Positions 19,440 through 28,007 of a DNA stretch of 64,000 nt are shown here, one piece after another. A program made the translations under genes and the position numbers. The notes under the pieces are model-generated. The model searched no databases. It was not told where the DNA came from and was given only the letters and a program-made list of their open reading frames with translations. Within the stretch, counting starts at the first letter, position 1; each line of letters starts with the position of its first letter. Source of the stretch: Streptomyces griseoluteus (GTDB taxonomy: Bacteria > Actinomycetota > Actinomycetes > Streptomycetales > Streptomycetaceae); the NCBI GenBank assembly GCA_000717735.1, contig JOBE01000038.1, positions 68,410 to 132,409 on the forward strand, read 5' to 3'.

Positions 19440-19712
19440 AAGGCCGGGGCGCCGGGTCGACTCGACGGCGCGGAGCTGCCGCGGGACCGCGCGGGATCCG
19501 GGGGCGGAGCCCCCGGGAAACCCTCCGGCAGAGGCCAGAACACGCGCCAAGTCGACTCGACGGCGCGAAGCCGCCGCCCGACCGCACAGGGTGCGGGGCG
19601 AAGCCCCCGGGAAACCCTCCGGCAGAGGCCAGAACACGCGCCAAGTCGACTCAGCGGCGCGAAGCCGCCGCCCGACCGCGCGGGGTCCGGGGGGCGGAGC
19701 CCCCGGGAAGAA
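19440..19712. repeat. three degenerate tandem copies of a 94-bp unit
   Basis: The 611-bp gap between rpsT and holA holds no gene I can support. From 19440 a unit of about 94 bp repeats: GTCGACTC near its start, then GGCGCGAAGCCGCCGCCCGA, a GGGGTCCGGG-type stem with GGCGGAGCCCCCGG, and GGGAAACCCTCCGGCAGAGG. GGGAAA-type anchors start at 19515, 19609 and 19705. The last copy continues into GGGTTTCGGGAAGGGGCGGG, also present at 1128-1148. Each unit contains at least one stable hairpin. Confidence 0.8.
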
Positions 19713-19774
19713 ACCTCAGCCCCCACCAGCCCCCGGCAGGGTTTCGGGAAGGGGCGGGGTGGGGGAAAGCCCCC

Positions 19775-20767
19775 TCACACCCCGCGCCGCATCCTCGCCG
19801 CCCGCGCCACCGCGACCACCGCCTTCTCCAGGGCGTACTCCGGGTCGTCCCCGCCGCCCTTCACCCCCGCGTCCGCCTCGGCGATCGCCCGCAGCGCCAC
19901 CGACACCCCGTCCGGCGTCCAGCCCCGCATCTGCTGCCGCACCCGGTCGATCTTCCAGGGCGGCATGCCCAGCTCCCGCGCCAGGTCGGCGGGCCGGCCG
20001 CCCCTGGCCGAGGACAGCTTGCCGATCGCCCGTACGCCCTGGGCGAGCGCGCTGGTGACGAGCACCGGCGCGACCCCGGTCGAGAGCGACCAGCGCAGGG
20101 CCTCAAGGGCCTCCGCCGTCCGTCCCTCGACCGCGCGGTCCGCGATGTTGAAGGAGGAGGCCTCGGCGCGGCCAGTGTAGTACCGCCCGACGACGGCCTC
20201 GTCGATCGTCCCGTCCACGTCGGACGTGAGCTGCGCGACCGCGGACGCGAGCTCCCGCAGATCGCTGCCGATCGAGTCCACGAGCGCCTGGCACGCCTCC
20301 GGCGTGGCCGACCGCCCGAGCGCCCGGAACTCCTGCCGTACGAACGTCAGCCGCTCCGCCGGCTTCGTCGTCTTCGGGCAGGCCACCTCCCGCGCCCCGG
20401 CCTTGCGCGCCGCGTCGAGCAGGCCCTTGCCCTTGGCGCCGCCCGCGTGCAGCAGGACCAGCGAGATGTCCTCGATCGGGTCGTCGAGGTAGGCCTTGAC
20501 CTCCTTGATCGTGTCGGCGGAGAGATCCTGGGCGTTCCGCACGACGAGCACCTTGCGCTCGGCGAAGAGCGAGGGGCTGGTGAGCTCCATCAGCGAGCCG
20601 GGCTGGAGCTGCTCGGGCGCGAGGTCGCGCACGTCCGTGTCGGCGTCGGCGGCACGGGCGGCCCGCACCACCTCCTGGACGACGCGGTCGAGGAGCAGGT
20701 CCTCCTGCCCCACGGCGAGCGTCACGGGGCCGAGGAGGTCGTCGGGGGAAGTCTTTCTGGTGGCCAT
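19775..20767 (-). CDS. holA: DNA polymerase III subunit delta
   Basis: A 330-aa clamp-loader delta subunit. The N-terminal fold reads LAVGQEDLLLDRVVQEVV, then LVVRNAQDLSADTIKEV, the LVLLHAGGAKGKGL strand and the ALVDSIGSDLRELASAVAQL helix block. The C-terminal collar helix ends MPPWKIDRVRQQMRGW. This matches HolA domain order and length. ATG at 20767 was chosen because the protein then begins with the family-typical MATRK...DDLLGPV; the long upstream frame is a shadow. Confidence 0.93.
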   Translation of the reverse strand: MATRKTSPDDLLGPVTLAVGQEDLLLDRVVQEVVRAARAADADTDVRDLAPEQLQPGSLMELTSPSLFAERKVLVVRNAQDLSADTIKEVKAYLDDPIEDISLVLLHAGGAKGKGLLDAARKAGAREVACPKTTKPAERLTFVRQEFRALGRSATPEACQALVDSIGSDLRELASAVAQLTSDVDGTIDEAVVGRYYTGRAEASSFNIADRAVEGRTAEALEALRWSLSTGVAPVLVTSALAQGVRAIGKLSSARGGRPADLARELGMPPWKIDRVRQQMRGWTPDGVSVALRAIAEADAGVKGGGDDPEYALEKAVVAVARAARMRRGV

Positions 20768-20818
20768 CGCGATCCAGCATCCCACGGGCCACTGACAGCG
20801 ATGCCCGAGAATGGCGGG

Positions 20819-21061
20819 GTGAGCGAACGACACGTACTGGTACTCCCCGACCGCGACGCCGCCGAGGAGGTCGCGGGCGAGCTCCCCGACCGCTTCGGCC
20901 TTGCCGAGGAACCGCAGCTCGTACGGGACGCCCTGGCCGGCGAGGACGACGCCGAGGACGCCCAGTGGCTGGTCGTCGTCGAGGATCCGGCGGGCCGTCT
21001 GGACCCGACGGCACTCGACGAGCTGGCCGCCGAGTACGAGGGCTGGCTGGAAGCCGAGTAA
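20819..21061 (+). CDS. conserved hypothetical acidic protein, 80 aa
   Basis: A small acidic protein (SERHVLVLPDRDAAEEVAGE, then EDDAEDAQWLVVVEDP and a C-terminal LAAEYEGWLEAE). It has no signal peptide, membrane helix or known motif. The GTG at 20819 sits 6 nt after GAGAAT, a leaderless arrangement like other genes here; ATG at 20801 would add 6 residues. It is divergent from holA (51 bp apart) and convergent with the YceI gene. I cannot assign a function. Confidence 0.65.
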   Translation: MSERHVLVLPDRDAAEEVAGELPDRFGLAEEPQLVRDALAGEDDAEDAQWLVVVEDPAGRLDPTALDELAAEYEGWLEAE

Positions 21062-21069
21062 CGCCCCCG

Positions 21070-21963
21070 TCAGCCCCGCTCCGCCGCCTTGGGGACGATC
21101 TGGATGTCGAGGTCGATGCTGATGCTGGACCCGACGGCCGCGATGCCGCGCGCGAGGAGCGTCTGCCAGGTGAGGGTGAAGTCCTCCCGGTGCAGCTCGG
21201 TGGTGGCCCGGCAGGCGCACCGCGCCTCGCCCTCGAGACCGCTCCCGAGGCCGAGGTACTGGGTGTCGAGGGTGACCGTACGGCTCACCCCGTGCAGGGT
21301 GAGCGCCCCCGTGACGGCCCAGCGCGTGCCGCCCTTGTGCGTGAAGCGTTCGCTGAAGAACTCCAGCGTGGGGTAGGCGCCGACGTCGAGGAAGTCACCG
21401 GAGCGCAGGTGGTCGTCGCGCATCTGCACCCCGGTGTCGATGGAGGCCGCGTCGATGACGACGTGCATCGCCGAGTGCTCCATCCGGTCACCGATCCGCA
21501 CCGCGCCGGCGAAGCTGTTGAACCGGCCGTGGATCCGGGCGAGGCCGATGTGGCGTGCGGTGAAGCCGATCTGCGAATGCGAGGGGTCGATCTCCCAGTC
21601 GCCGGGTTCGGGGAGCTGGGGCTGCGGGGCGACCCGGAGCAGTACGTCGCCGAGGCCCGTGTGGCCTCCCTCGGTGACGACGGCGCTGCCGTGGTGCGGC
21701 GTGTAGCCCTCGGCGGTGACGGCGAGCCGGTACTCGCCCGCCGGCACGGTCACCAACGCCGTACCGTACGGGTCGGTCTCCCCGCCGAGCACCTTGCGGC
21801 CGGCGGCGTCGCTGACGACGAACTCGGCCTGCCGGAGGGGTTCGTGCACGGGGTCGAGCACCCGGCAGCTCAGGACCCCCGCCGAGGCGGGAACGGCGAC
21901 ACCGGCGAGCGGGCCGCCTCGCGCGGCGCCCCCCGCGTGCTTCCCGAAGAGACGATCGAACAT
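21070..21963 (-). CDS. YceI-like domain protein with N-terminal beta-sandwich
   Basis: A 297-aa protein. Residues about 30-120 form a carboxypeptidase-regulatory-like sandwich (LDPVHEPLRQAEFVVSDAAG, GEYRLAVTAEGYTPH). Residues about 130-290 are a YceI lipocalin-like domain: WEIDPSHSQIGFTARHIGLA, GRFNSFAG, RSGDFLDVGAYPTLEFFS and ALTLHGVSRTVTLD. YceI proteins bind polyisoprenoid or other amphipathic lipids. There is no signal peptide, so it is likely cytosolic. I chose ATG at 21963; an upstream in-frame ATG at 22011 lacks coding character. Confidence 0.88.
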   Translation of the reverse strand: MFDRLFGKHAGGAARGGPLAGVAVPASAGVLSCRVLDPVHEPLRQAEFVVSDAAGRKVLGGETDPYGTALVTVPAGEYRLAVTAEGYTPHHGSAVVTEGGHTGLGDVLLRVAPQPQLPEPGDWEIDPSHSQIGFTARHIGLARIHGRFNSFAGAVRIGDRMEHSAMHVVIDAASIDTGVQMRDDHLRSGDFLDVGAYPTLEFFSERFTHKGGTRWAVTGALTLHGVSRTVTLDTQYLGLGSGLEGEARCACRATTELHREDFTLTWQTLLARGIAAVGSSISIDLDIQIVPKAAERG

Positions 21964-22181
21964 TCTTCGCGCACCCCCGTGCGACTCGTTTACTGTGCAA
22001 CGAAGTCGCATTCGATCACCATCAGCACGTTCGAGGCAAACCGGGCAACCGGCAGTAAGTGTGACTGAGGGCCCGAATCGGAATTCCCACCCCTCGGCCA
22101 ACGGACTGCATCACCGGGTACGACGGCGATTCCGAGGCGGCCCCGGGGAATGCACAGGCGGAGCCGGTCACTGCCGGAGTC

Positions 22182-23453
22182 CTAGCCGACGGGTGCCGAT
22201 TCCTCTTCCCGGGTGGGCAGTTCTCGCATCCGCGCCAGGGGCGAGGGCAGCACCCACAGCACGGCGAGGACGGCCCCCGCGGTGGCGATCCACAGCGTCG
22301 GGCGCAGCCCGATCGTGGTGCCGAGCAGACCGCCGACGAGCGCACCGATCGGGCGGAACCCGTGGTTGAGCGTCCGGAACGCGCCCATGACCCGAGCCCG
22401 GACCGCGTCCGGTATCAGCGCCATCTGGAACGATCCCGCGGCGATGTCCACGATCATCACCCCGACACAGGAGAGGAATTCCGCCACGAACATCACGAAG
22501 ACCACGAGCGGGAGCGGCCCGTCCGCCAGAGGCACCAGAAGCAGCGGCAGCGTGAATCCGAGGAAGCCGGTGACGAGCGAGCCCCCGATGCCGATCCGCC
22601 GGACGACCGCCCCGCTGAGCACCGCCCCGAGGAGACCGCCCACGGCTCCGGCTCCGAGTATCAGCCCGAGCAGGCCCGCGCTGATGCCGAGTTCGGTGGT
22701 CACGTAGAGCACGAAGAGGGTGTGGAACATGTAGTTGAAGAACTGGACCGTGCCGGAAGCGGCGAACAGTGCGCGCATCGAAGGCTCCCGGACCAGCCAG
22801 CGCAGCCCCTCCGTGAAGTGGCCCTTGGCCACGGGGGCCGGCGGCGGTTCGACCGGCTTGATCCGGGCCAGGTACCCGGCCGACACCAGATAGGTGAGGG
22901 CGTCCGCGACCAGGGCGAAGGGCGCCGTGAGGAACTGCACGAGGAGGCCACCGACACCCGGCCCCGCCAGCCAGGCCGTCGAGCGACTGCCGTTGACCAG
23001 CGCGTTCGCCTGCACATATCGCTCAGTGGGGACGAGCGCCACGAAGAGCGTCGTGTTGCAGACCTCGAAGAGCACAGTGAGCGCGCCGATCCCGAAGGCC
23101 ACCACGTACAGCTGGGTGAGCGTCAGTGCGTCGAGCATGTAGGCGACGGGCAGCGTCAGCACCAGTGCCGCCCGCCCGAGGTCGGCCGCGATCATGGCGC
23201 GCCGACGACTGGTCTGCCGGTCGGCCCAGGCGCCGAGCGGCAGGTTGAGCAGGAGCGCGGGCAGGAGTTCGGCGACCTTGAGCCAGCCCATCGCCGCGGC
23301 GTCGGCCCCGAGGACGAGGACGGCCGCGAGCGGGATCGCCATCAGTGATATCTGGTCCCCGGCGAGGGAGATGGTCTGCCCGGTCCAGTAACGGCGGAAG
23401 GTCCGCTCGCGCAGCAGCGCCGGTATGCGTTCCACGAGGGCCACGCCGCTCAC
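22182..23453 (-). CDS. MFS exporter paired with ArsR-type regulator
   Basis: A 423-aa MFS protein with the N-terminus FRRYWTGQTISLAGDQISLM, typical of the macrolide-efflux/secretion-effector MFS group (DUF894-like). It has about 12 helices with PLGAWADR as motif A. The GTG start at 23453 overlaps the stop of the arsR-type gene (GTGA), so it is translationally coupled and almost certainly its regulated target. The substrate is unknown; homologues include macrolide and lincosamide pumps as well as uncharacterised transporters. Confidence 0.85.
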   Translation of the reverse strand: MSGVALVERIPALLRERTFRRYWTGQTISLAGDQISLMAIPLAAVLVLGADAAAMGWLKVAELLPALLLNLPLGAWADRQTSRRRAMIAADLGRAALVLTLPVAYMLDALTLTQLYVVAFGIGALTVLFEVCNTTLFVALVPTERYVQANALVNGSRSTAWLAGPGVGGLLVQFLTAPFALVADALTYLVSAGYLARIKPVEPPPAPVAKGHFTEGLRWLVREPSMRALFAASGTVQFFNYMFHTLFVLYVTTELGISAGLLGLILGAGAVGGLLGAVLSGAVVRRIGIGGSLVTGFLGFTLPLLLVPLADGPLPLVVFVMFVAEFLSCVGVMIVDIAAGSFQMALIPDAVRARVMGAFRTLNHGFRPIGALVGGLLGTTIGLRPTLWIATAGAVLAVLWVLPSPLARMRELPTREEESAPVG

Positions 23454-24124
23454 TCCTCTTCGCTTTCGGGGGCGTCTGCGCCTCCGGGGCTGTCTGCGCC
23501 TCCGGGGGTGTCTGCGCCTTCGGGGGTGTCCTGATCCAGGTAGGCGATCCGCAGGACGATGACGGGCCGAGCGCCCTCCGGCCGGAGGGACGGGTCGGAG
23601 GCGCGCGCCTCGTAGGGCAGGAGCAGGGCGTCGATCCGCTCCCCGAGGCCGGTCAGCTCCCCGGGAGTGAGGTGGAGCAGCGAGTCGCCGAACTGCTCGG
23701 CCTCGCGCCACTCCTTCGGGAGCCGGTGCCGGTTCTCCATGACGCGGGTGACCCGCTCGAAGTACCGCTCGGCGATGGCGGCGCTCAGCGCGTCGGCCGC
23801 CTGGGAGACCGCCGCGTCCTCGCTGTACTCGGGCCATTCGGTGTACCGCGCCGTCGCCCGCCAGGGCTTCTCCCGCCCACGGCCGCCCGGCGCCTCCTCC
23901 ACGAGCCCGTACTTGGCGAGTATCCGCAGGTGGTACGAGCAGCTGGCCACGGACTCCCCGGTCAGCTCGGCAGCCCTGGTGGCGGTGAACGGCCCGTTGG
24001 CGCGCAACAGCCCCACCAGCGTCATCCGAAGGGGATGGGCGTAGGCCCGCAGGGCGCGCGGGTCGGTGAGTCGGATACTGCGGGGCTGCTCGTCCGCGGG
24101 TTGCGGGTCACTGATCTCCGGCAT
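23450..24124 (-). CDS. ArsR-family winged-helix regulator
   Basis: A 224-aa protein. The winged-helix domain (residues about 18-90) reads AYAHPLRMTLVGLLRANGPF, then AAELTGESVASCSYHLRILA and a YGLVEEAPGGRGREKPW wing. There is no metal-binding CxC motif, so it is not a metal sensor of the classical kind. A larger C-terminal domain follows, ending in an acidic hexapeptide repeat (TPEGAD, TPGGAD, SPGGAD) coded by three 18-bp units at about 23475-23530. The ATG lies 5 bp from a three-unit operator array. Likely autoregulator of itself and the MFS pump. Confidence 0.88.
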   Translation of the reverse strand: MPEISDPQPADEQPRSIRLTDPRALRAYAHPLRMTLVGLLRANGPFTATRAAELTGESVASCSYHLRILAKYGLVEEAPGGRGREKPWRATARYTEWPEYSEDAAVSQAADALSAAIAERYFERVTRVMENRHRLPKEWREAEQFGDSLLHLTPGELTGLGERIDALLLPYEARASDPSLRPEGARPVIVLRIAYLDQDTPEGADTPGGADSPGGADAPESEEE

Positions 24125-24129
24125 GATGG

Positions 24130-24171
24130 AAAGATATCTTTAGAAAGACTCCTTTACAAGCACTTCTTTAC
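24130..24171 (-). promoter_or_regulatory. three tandem 14-bp operator-like units
   Basis: Forward strand: AAAGATATCTTTAG, AAAGACTCCTTTAC, AAGCACTTCTTTAC, directly abutting. Each is a near-palindrome of the form AAAG-N4-CTTT plus TA(G/C). The first unit centre AAAGATATCTTT is a perfect 12-bp palindrome. The array is strikingly AT-rich for this genome, ends 5 bp before the regulator's ATG, and probably overlaps its promoter. It is the best candidate binding site for the adjacent ArsR-type protein. Confidence 0.75.
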
Positions 24172-24240
24172 CAGCGCTCTCGACCACTCTCACCCGCTCC
24201 CTCCCGCACATGCATTCCTTCCCGCCGCGCCCTCCCGCCC

Positions 24241-26844
24241 TCACCCTCCCCTCGGTACGGCCACCAGCCCCCTCCCCGCCCCCACCACCGCGATCGCCCC
24301 GTCCTGGTCGGTCCGCAGCACCCGCGCCCCACCGGCCCGCAACGACTCCAGTGTCCGGGGCGAGGGGTGCCCGTACGGGTTCTCCCGCCCCGCCGAGACC
24401 AGCGCGAGCCGCGGCCGCACGGCCCGTATCAATCCCGGGTCCTGGTGGGCGGAACCGTGATGGGCCACCTTGAGGACGTCCACCGGCGCAAGCTCCGGAT
24501 GGGCCCGCAGCAATGCCCGCTGGGCCGGCGGTTCCAGATCGCCGAGCAGCAACAGCGTCAGCCCTCCGGCGGTCCGGACGAGCAGGGTGACGCTGGCGTC
24601 GTTCGGCCCTCCGGCCGACTCCCCGTGACCGGCCGACGCCCTGGGACCCGCCACTCCGCCGGCACCCGCCGAGCCCTCCGCACCCGCGGCACCCGTCATC
24701 GGCCAGAGCACCCGCCATTCCAGCGTCCCGGCCCGCCGCTGCTCCCCGGGCCCCGCCCGGATCAGCGGCACACCCGCCGCGGCGGCCGTCCGCCGGACGA
24801 ACGCGACCTGCCCGGGCGGCTCTTCGAGCGACGTCCCCTGGATCGCCCCCACCGACCGTCCCCGCAACACCCCGGGAAGGCCGGCCACATGGTCCGCGTG
24901 GAAGTGGGTCAGCACCAACAACGGCACCCGCCGCACACCGAGTTCACGCAGACAGCGGTCCACCGGTACGGGGTCGGGGCCCGCGTCCACCACGACGGCC
25001 GCGTCCCCACCCGCCGCCAGCACCGTCGCATCCCCCTGGCCCACCTGGCACATCGCGAACACCCAGCCGGGCGGCGGCCATCCGGTGACCCACCGGGCCA
25101 GCGGCACCGGTCGCACCACCACCAGCAAGAGCAGGAGGGCGACGAGCGCACCGACCGGCCCCCGGTGCGGCAGGCGACGCACCCCGAGCACCACGAGGGC
25201 CGTCAGCAGTGCGAGGGCGAGGCCGCCCCACCACCCGCCGGGCCACGTCAGCTCCGCCCCCGGCAGGGCAGCCCCGGTGCGGGCCACCCGCGCGATCCAC
25301 CCGGCCGGCCACCCCGCCACCCACGCCAGACCCTCCGCTGCCGGCGCCCACGCGGGTGCGACAGCCAGCGCGGCGAAACCGAACACCGTCGCGGGCGCCA
25401 CCGCGAGCTCGGCGAACAGATTCGCCGGGATCGCGACCAGGCTCACCCGGGCCGCGAACACGACCACGACAGGCGCGCACACCGCCTGCGCCGCCAAGGA
25501 CGCCGCAAGCGCCTCCGCCAGCCTGCCCGGCACCCGGCGTCGCCGCAGCGCCTCGCTCCACCGCGGGGCGACCGTGAGCAGGGCACCGGTGGCCAGGACC
25601 GAGAGAAGGAATCCGTAACTCCGCGCGAGCCACGGGTCGTAGAGCACCAGGACCAGCACGGCGGCGGCCAGCGCGGGAATCAACGATCTCCTGCGGCCCG
25701 TCCCGATCGCGAGGAGCACGACGAGACCGCAGGCCGCGGCACGCAGCACGCTCGGATCGGGCCGGCAGACGACCACGAAGGCCAGCGTCAGCGCTCCCCC
25801 GGCCAGCGCCGTGACCCGCAGCGACAGCCCCAGCCGGGGCGCGAGCCCACCGCGCTCCACCTGGTGCGCCCGCCCGGGACGCCCGACGAGAAGAAGCAGG
25901 ACAATGGAGAGGTTGCTGCCGGAGACGGCCAGAAGATGAGTGAGATCGGTGGCCTCGAACGCGTCCCGCAGCTCGGGCCCGACCCTGGACGTGTCCCCCA
26001 CCACCAGGCCGGGCAACAGGGCCCTGGCATCCGGGGCGAGCCCCTCGGTCGCCCGTCGCAGCCCCGCCCGGAGATCCCCCGCCGTCCGCTGCAGCGTGCT
26101 CGGAGGTCCGAGGACGCGAGGCGGCCCCTCCCCGTCGACCTTGAGCACCGCCGCGAAGGGATCGCCGGGGCGGAAGGGCGGCGCGAGCCGAGCGCCGACA
26201 CTCAGCCGGGTGGAGGGCAGGAGCCGCAGCCACTCCTCCCGGCCCTCCCCCGGCGGAACGACGAGCAGAACCGGCGCCCTGGTCCGGTGGACCGTGCCGC
26301 CCGGCCGCTCGACACGGGTCACCTCGCCGTCCAGGACCACGGAGACCGGGACCGTCGCGCTGCCCCGCACCCGGGGCCGGGTGAGCCGGGGATCGGAGGT
26401 CACCGTCACCTCCAGCCGCGCCCGCGCGTCCTCCCGGGCCAGGGCCGGTACGGGGCCGCGCCGCAGGTCCGCCGTATGCAGCCCCGCCGACGTGGCCCCT
26501 GCCGCGGCACACAGCAGGACTCCCGCGCAGGCGGTCGTCCACAACCGCCGGCCGGACAGGCCCCGAACGGCCTGCGTGTCGCGGAGCCACCGGGCCGAGA
26601 CCGGTGTCAGCAAAGCGGCGGCTCCCGCCAGACATACCCCGACAACCACCACCGTCCACCACCCGCTGACGCCCACCGCCCAGGCCGCCGCGACCCAGGC
26701 CGCCACCGCGAGCGGGACGAGCCGCATATCGGTCGGCCCCTCCACCCACGCGGACGCGCCGGCCCCCGACTCCCCAGCCCTCCCCTCCGCCGTCCCCCGC
26801 TCCTCCGTCCCACTCTCCTCGGCCGCCGTCGTCCCCCGGTTCAC
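24241..26844 (-). CDS. comEC: ComEC/Rec2 family membrane channel protein
   Basis: An 867-aa polytopic membrane protein. An N-terminal OB-like extracellular domain (ARLEVTVTSDPRLTRP) precedes the Competence domain with DLTHLLAVSGSNLSIVLLLL. The C-terminal metallo-beta-lactamase domain has LTHFHADHVAGLPGVL, LLLGDLE and VDVLKVAHHGSAHQD. In naturally competent bacteria ComEC carries single-stranded DNA across the membrane. GTG start in a GTGA overlap with the comEA stop. Streptomyces are not generally known to be naturally competent, so its role here is open. Confidence 0.92.
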   Translation of the reverse strand: MNRGTTAAEESGTEERGTAEGRAGESGAGASAWVEGPTDMRLVPLAVAAWVAAAWAVGVSGWWTVVVVGVCLAGAAALLTPVSARWLRDTQAVRGLSGRRLWTTACAGVLLCAAAGATSAGLHTADLRRGPVPALAREDARARLEVTVTSDPRLTRPRVRGSATVPVSVVLDGEVTRVERPGGTVHRTRAPVLLVVPPGEGREEWLRLLPSTRLSVGARLAPPFRPGDPFAAVLKVDGEGPPRVLGPPSTLQRTAGDLRAGLRRATEGLAPDARALLPGLVVGDTSRVGPELRDAFEATDLTHLLAVSGSNLSIVLLLLVGRPGRAHQVERGGLAPRLGLSLRVTALAGGALTLAFVVVCRPDPSVLRAAACGLVVLLAIGTGRRRSLIPALAAAVLVLVLYDPWLARSYGFLLSVLATGALLTVAPRWSEALRRRRVPGRLAEALAASLAAQAVCAPVVVVFAARVSLVAIPANLFAELAVAPATVFGFAALAVAPAWAPAAEGLAWVAGWPAGWIARVARTGAALPGAELTWPGGWWGGLALALLTALVVLGVRRLPHRGPVGALVALLLLLVVVRPVPLARWVTGWPPPGWVFAMCQVGQGDATVLAAGGDAAVVVDAGPDPVPVDRCLRELGVRRVPLLVLTHFHADHVAGLPGVLRGRSVGAIQGTSLEEPPGQVAFVRRTAAAAGVPLIRAGPGEQRRAGTLEWRVLWPMTGAAGAEGSAGAGGVAGPRASAGHGESAGGPNDASVTLLVRTAGGLTLLLLGDLEPPAQRALLRAHPELAPVDVLKVAHHGSAHQDPGLIRAVRPRLALVSAGRENPYGHPSPRTLESLRAGGARVLRTDQDGAIAVVGAGRGLVAVPRGG

Positions 26845-27899
26845 GGCCGGACCAGCGGTTCCAGGTCGGCGAACCTGCGCTCACCGATGCCGTTGACCTC
26901 CCGCAGCTCCCCGACCGACCGGAACCCACCGTGCTCCGTGCGATGGTCGACGATGTGCCGGGCGAGGACCGGTCCGACGCCGGGAAGCGTGTCGAGCTGC
27001 TCCACCGTGGCCGTGTTGAGGCTCAGCGGCACCCGCGGCCCACCACCACCGCTTCCGCTCCCGGCACCGGAACCCGAGCCGGAGCCGGTGCCGCCGACCG
27101 GCGTCCCCGGCAGGCCGACGAGAACCTGCTCACCGTCGAACAGCACACGGGCCCGGTTGAGCCCGGTGAGATCGGCCTCCGGCTTCGCCCCGCCCGCGGC
27201 GCGCAAGGCGTCCGCCACACGCGACCCCGCGGGCAGGGTCAGCACCCCCGGCCTGCGCACCTTGCCGCCGACGTCGACGATCACCCTCGCCCCGCCCGCC
27301 GCGGGCCGCGCCGCCGACCCCACCGCCGGCCCCGCCGGTGTGGCGGGCGCGGCCGCCACGGGGGCGGCCCGGACCAGTTCGGGAGCGCGCACCGGTTCCG
27401 GCCGCCCGGTCCAGAAGTAGCCGCCCGCGAGACCCGCCGCGACGAGCAGGACCACCGTCAGTGCGGCCAGCGCCCTCGGCTCGAGCCCGAACCGCGTCTG
27501 CGCCCACACCGGCGTCCGCTCACGCAGCACCGCCGCCCACCGCTCCCGCGTCCCGGGCGGGGATCCCCTCTCCAGCGCCTCAGGGGCCTTCGCCCCACCC
27601 CGTGCCCCCGTATCGGGGCCGGGAGCCGACCCCACCGGCACCCCGGCCCGTCCCGCCGAAGCCACCGCCCGTCCCGCCTGCGGAAACAGGGCGTCCCCCC
27701 GCCGCCGTACGACGGCCTCGGAAAGCGTGGCGGTCCTCCTGACCCGGGCCCGCCTCCTGGCCCGTCCGGAAGCCACACCACGCGCCCCGGGACGGCTCCG
27801 GCCGTCGGAGCCCGGCGCCCGGCCCGGTCCGCTGGACGGAGCGCCCGGCGCGCCCAGGACGTCAGGGGTGGTCGATGCGATGCGTGTACGAAGAGTCAT
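26841..27899 (-). CDS. comEA: ComEA-like DNA-binding protein
   Basis: A 352-aa protein. There is a long basic, Pro/Ala-rich N-terminal region, one membrane helix (ALAALTVVLLVAAGLAGGYF), then an SLBB domain (VIVDVGGKVRRPGVLTLPAG), a Gly/Ser-rich linker (GSGSGSGAGSGSGGGG), and a C-terminal double helix-hairpin-helix: NTATVEQLDTLPGVGPVLA and LREVNGIGERRFADLEPL. The extracellular HhH domain binds double-stranded DNA in competent species. The start is uncertain: ATG at 27899 lacks a clear ribosome site. Coupled to comEC. Confidence 0.88.
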   Translation of the reverse strand: MTLRTRIASTTPDVLGAPGAPSSGPGRAPGSDGRSRPGARGVASGRARRRARVRRTATLSEAVVRRRGDALFPQAGRAVASAGRAGVPVGSAPGPDTGARGGAKAPEALERGSPPGTRERWAAVLRERTPVWAQTRFGLEPRALAALTVVLLVAAGLAGGYFWTGRPEPVRAPELVRAAPVAAAPATPAGPAVGSAARPAAGGARVIVDVGGKVRRPGVLTLPAGSRVADALRAAGGAKPEADLTGLNRARVLFDGEQVLVGLPGTPVGGTGSGSGSGAGSGSGGGGPRVPLSLNTATVEQLDTLPGVGPVLARHIVDHRTEHGGFRSVGELREVNGIGERRFADLEPLVRP

Positions 27900-28007
27900 G
27901 CAGGTGACGGTAGGGATCACCGCCGTGCCGTGCGGGTCTCGCTCCCGTTCCGTGCACAAGGGCCCCTCTGTGGAAAACTCCGTCACTCTCCCGAGGGACG
28001 GGCGGCC

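Noticed and set aside
16847..19726. A 959-residue version of LepA
   Set aside because: The extra N-terminus reads through rpsT on the opposite strand; LepA proteins are about 600-620 residues.
19440..19775. CRISPR array
   Set aside because: Units abut without variable spacers and no cas genes are nearby.
19276..20058. 260-codon plus-strand ORF in the rpsT-holA gap
   Set aside because: It is made of the 94-bp repeat and antisense holA; Pro/Arg/Ala-rich with no domain.
23450..24124. Metal-sensing ArsR/SmtB protein
   Set aside because: The helix-turn-helix fits ArsR, but the CxC metal-binding motif is absent and the partner is an MFS drug-type exporter.
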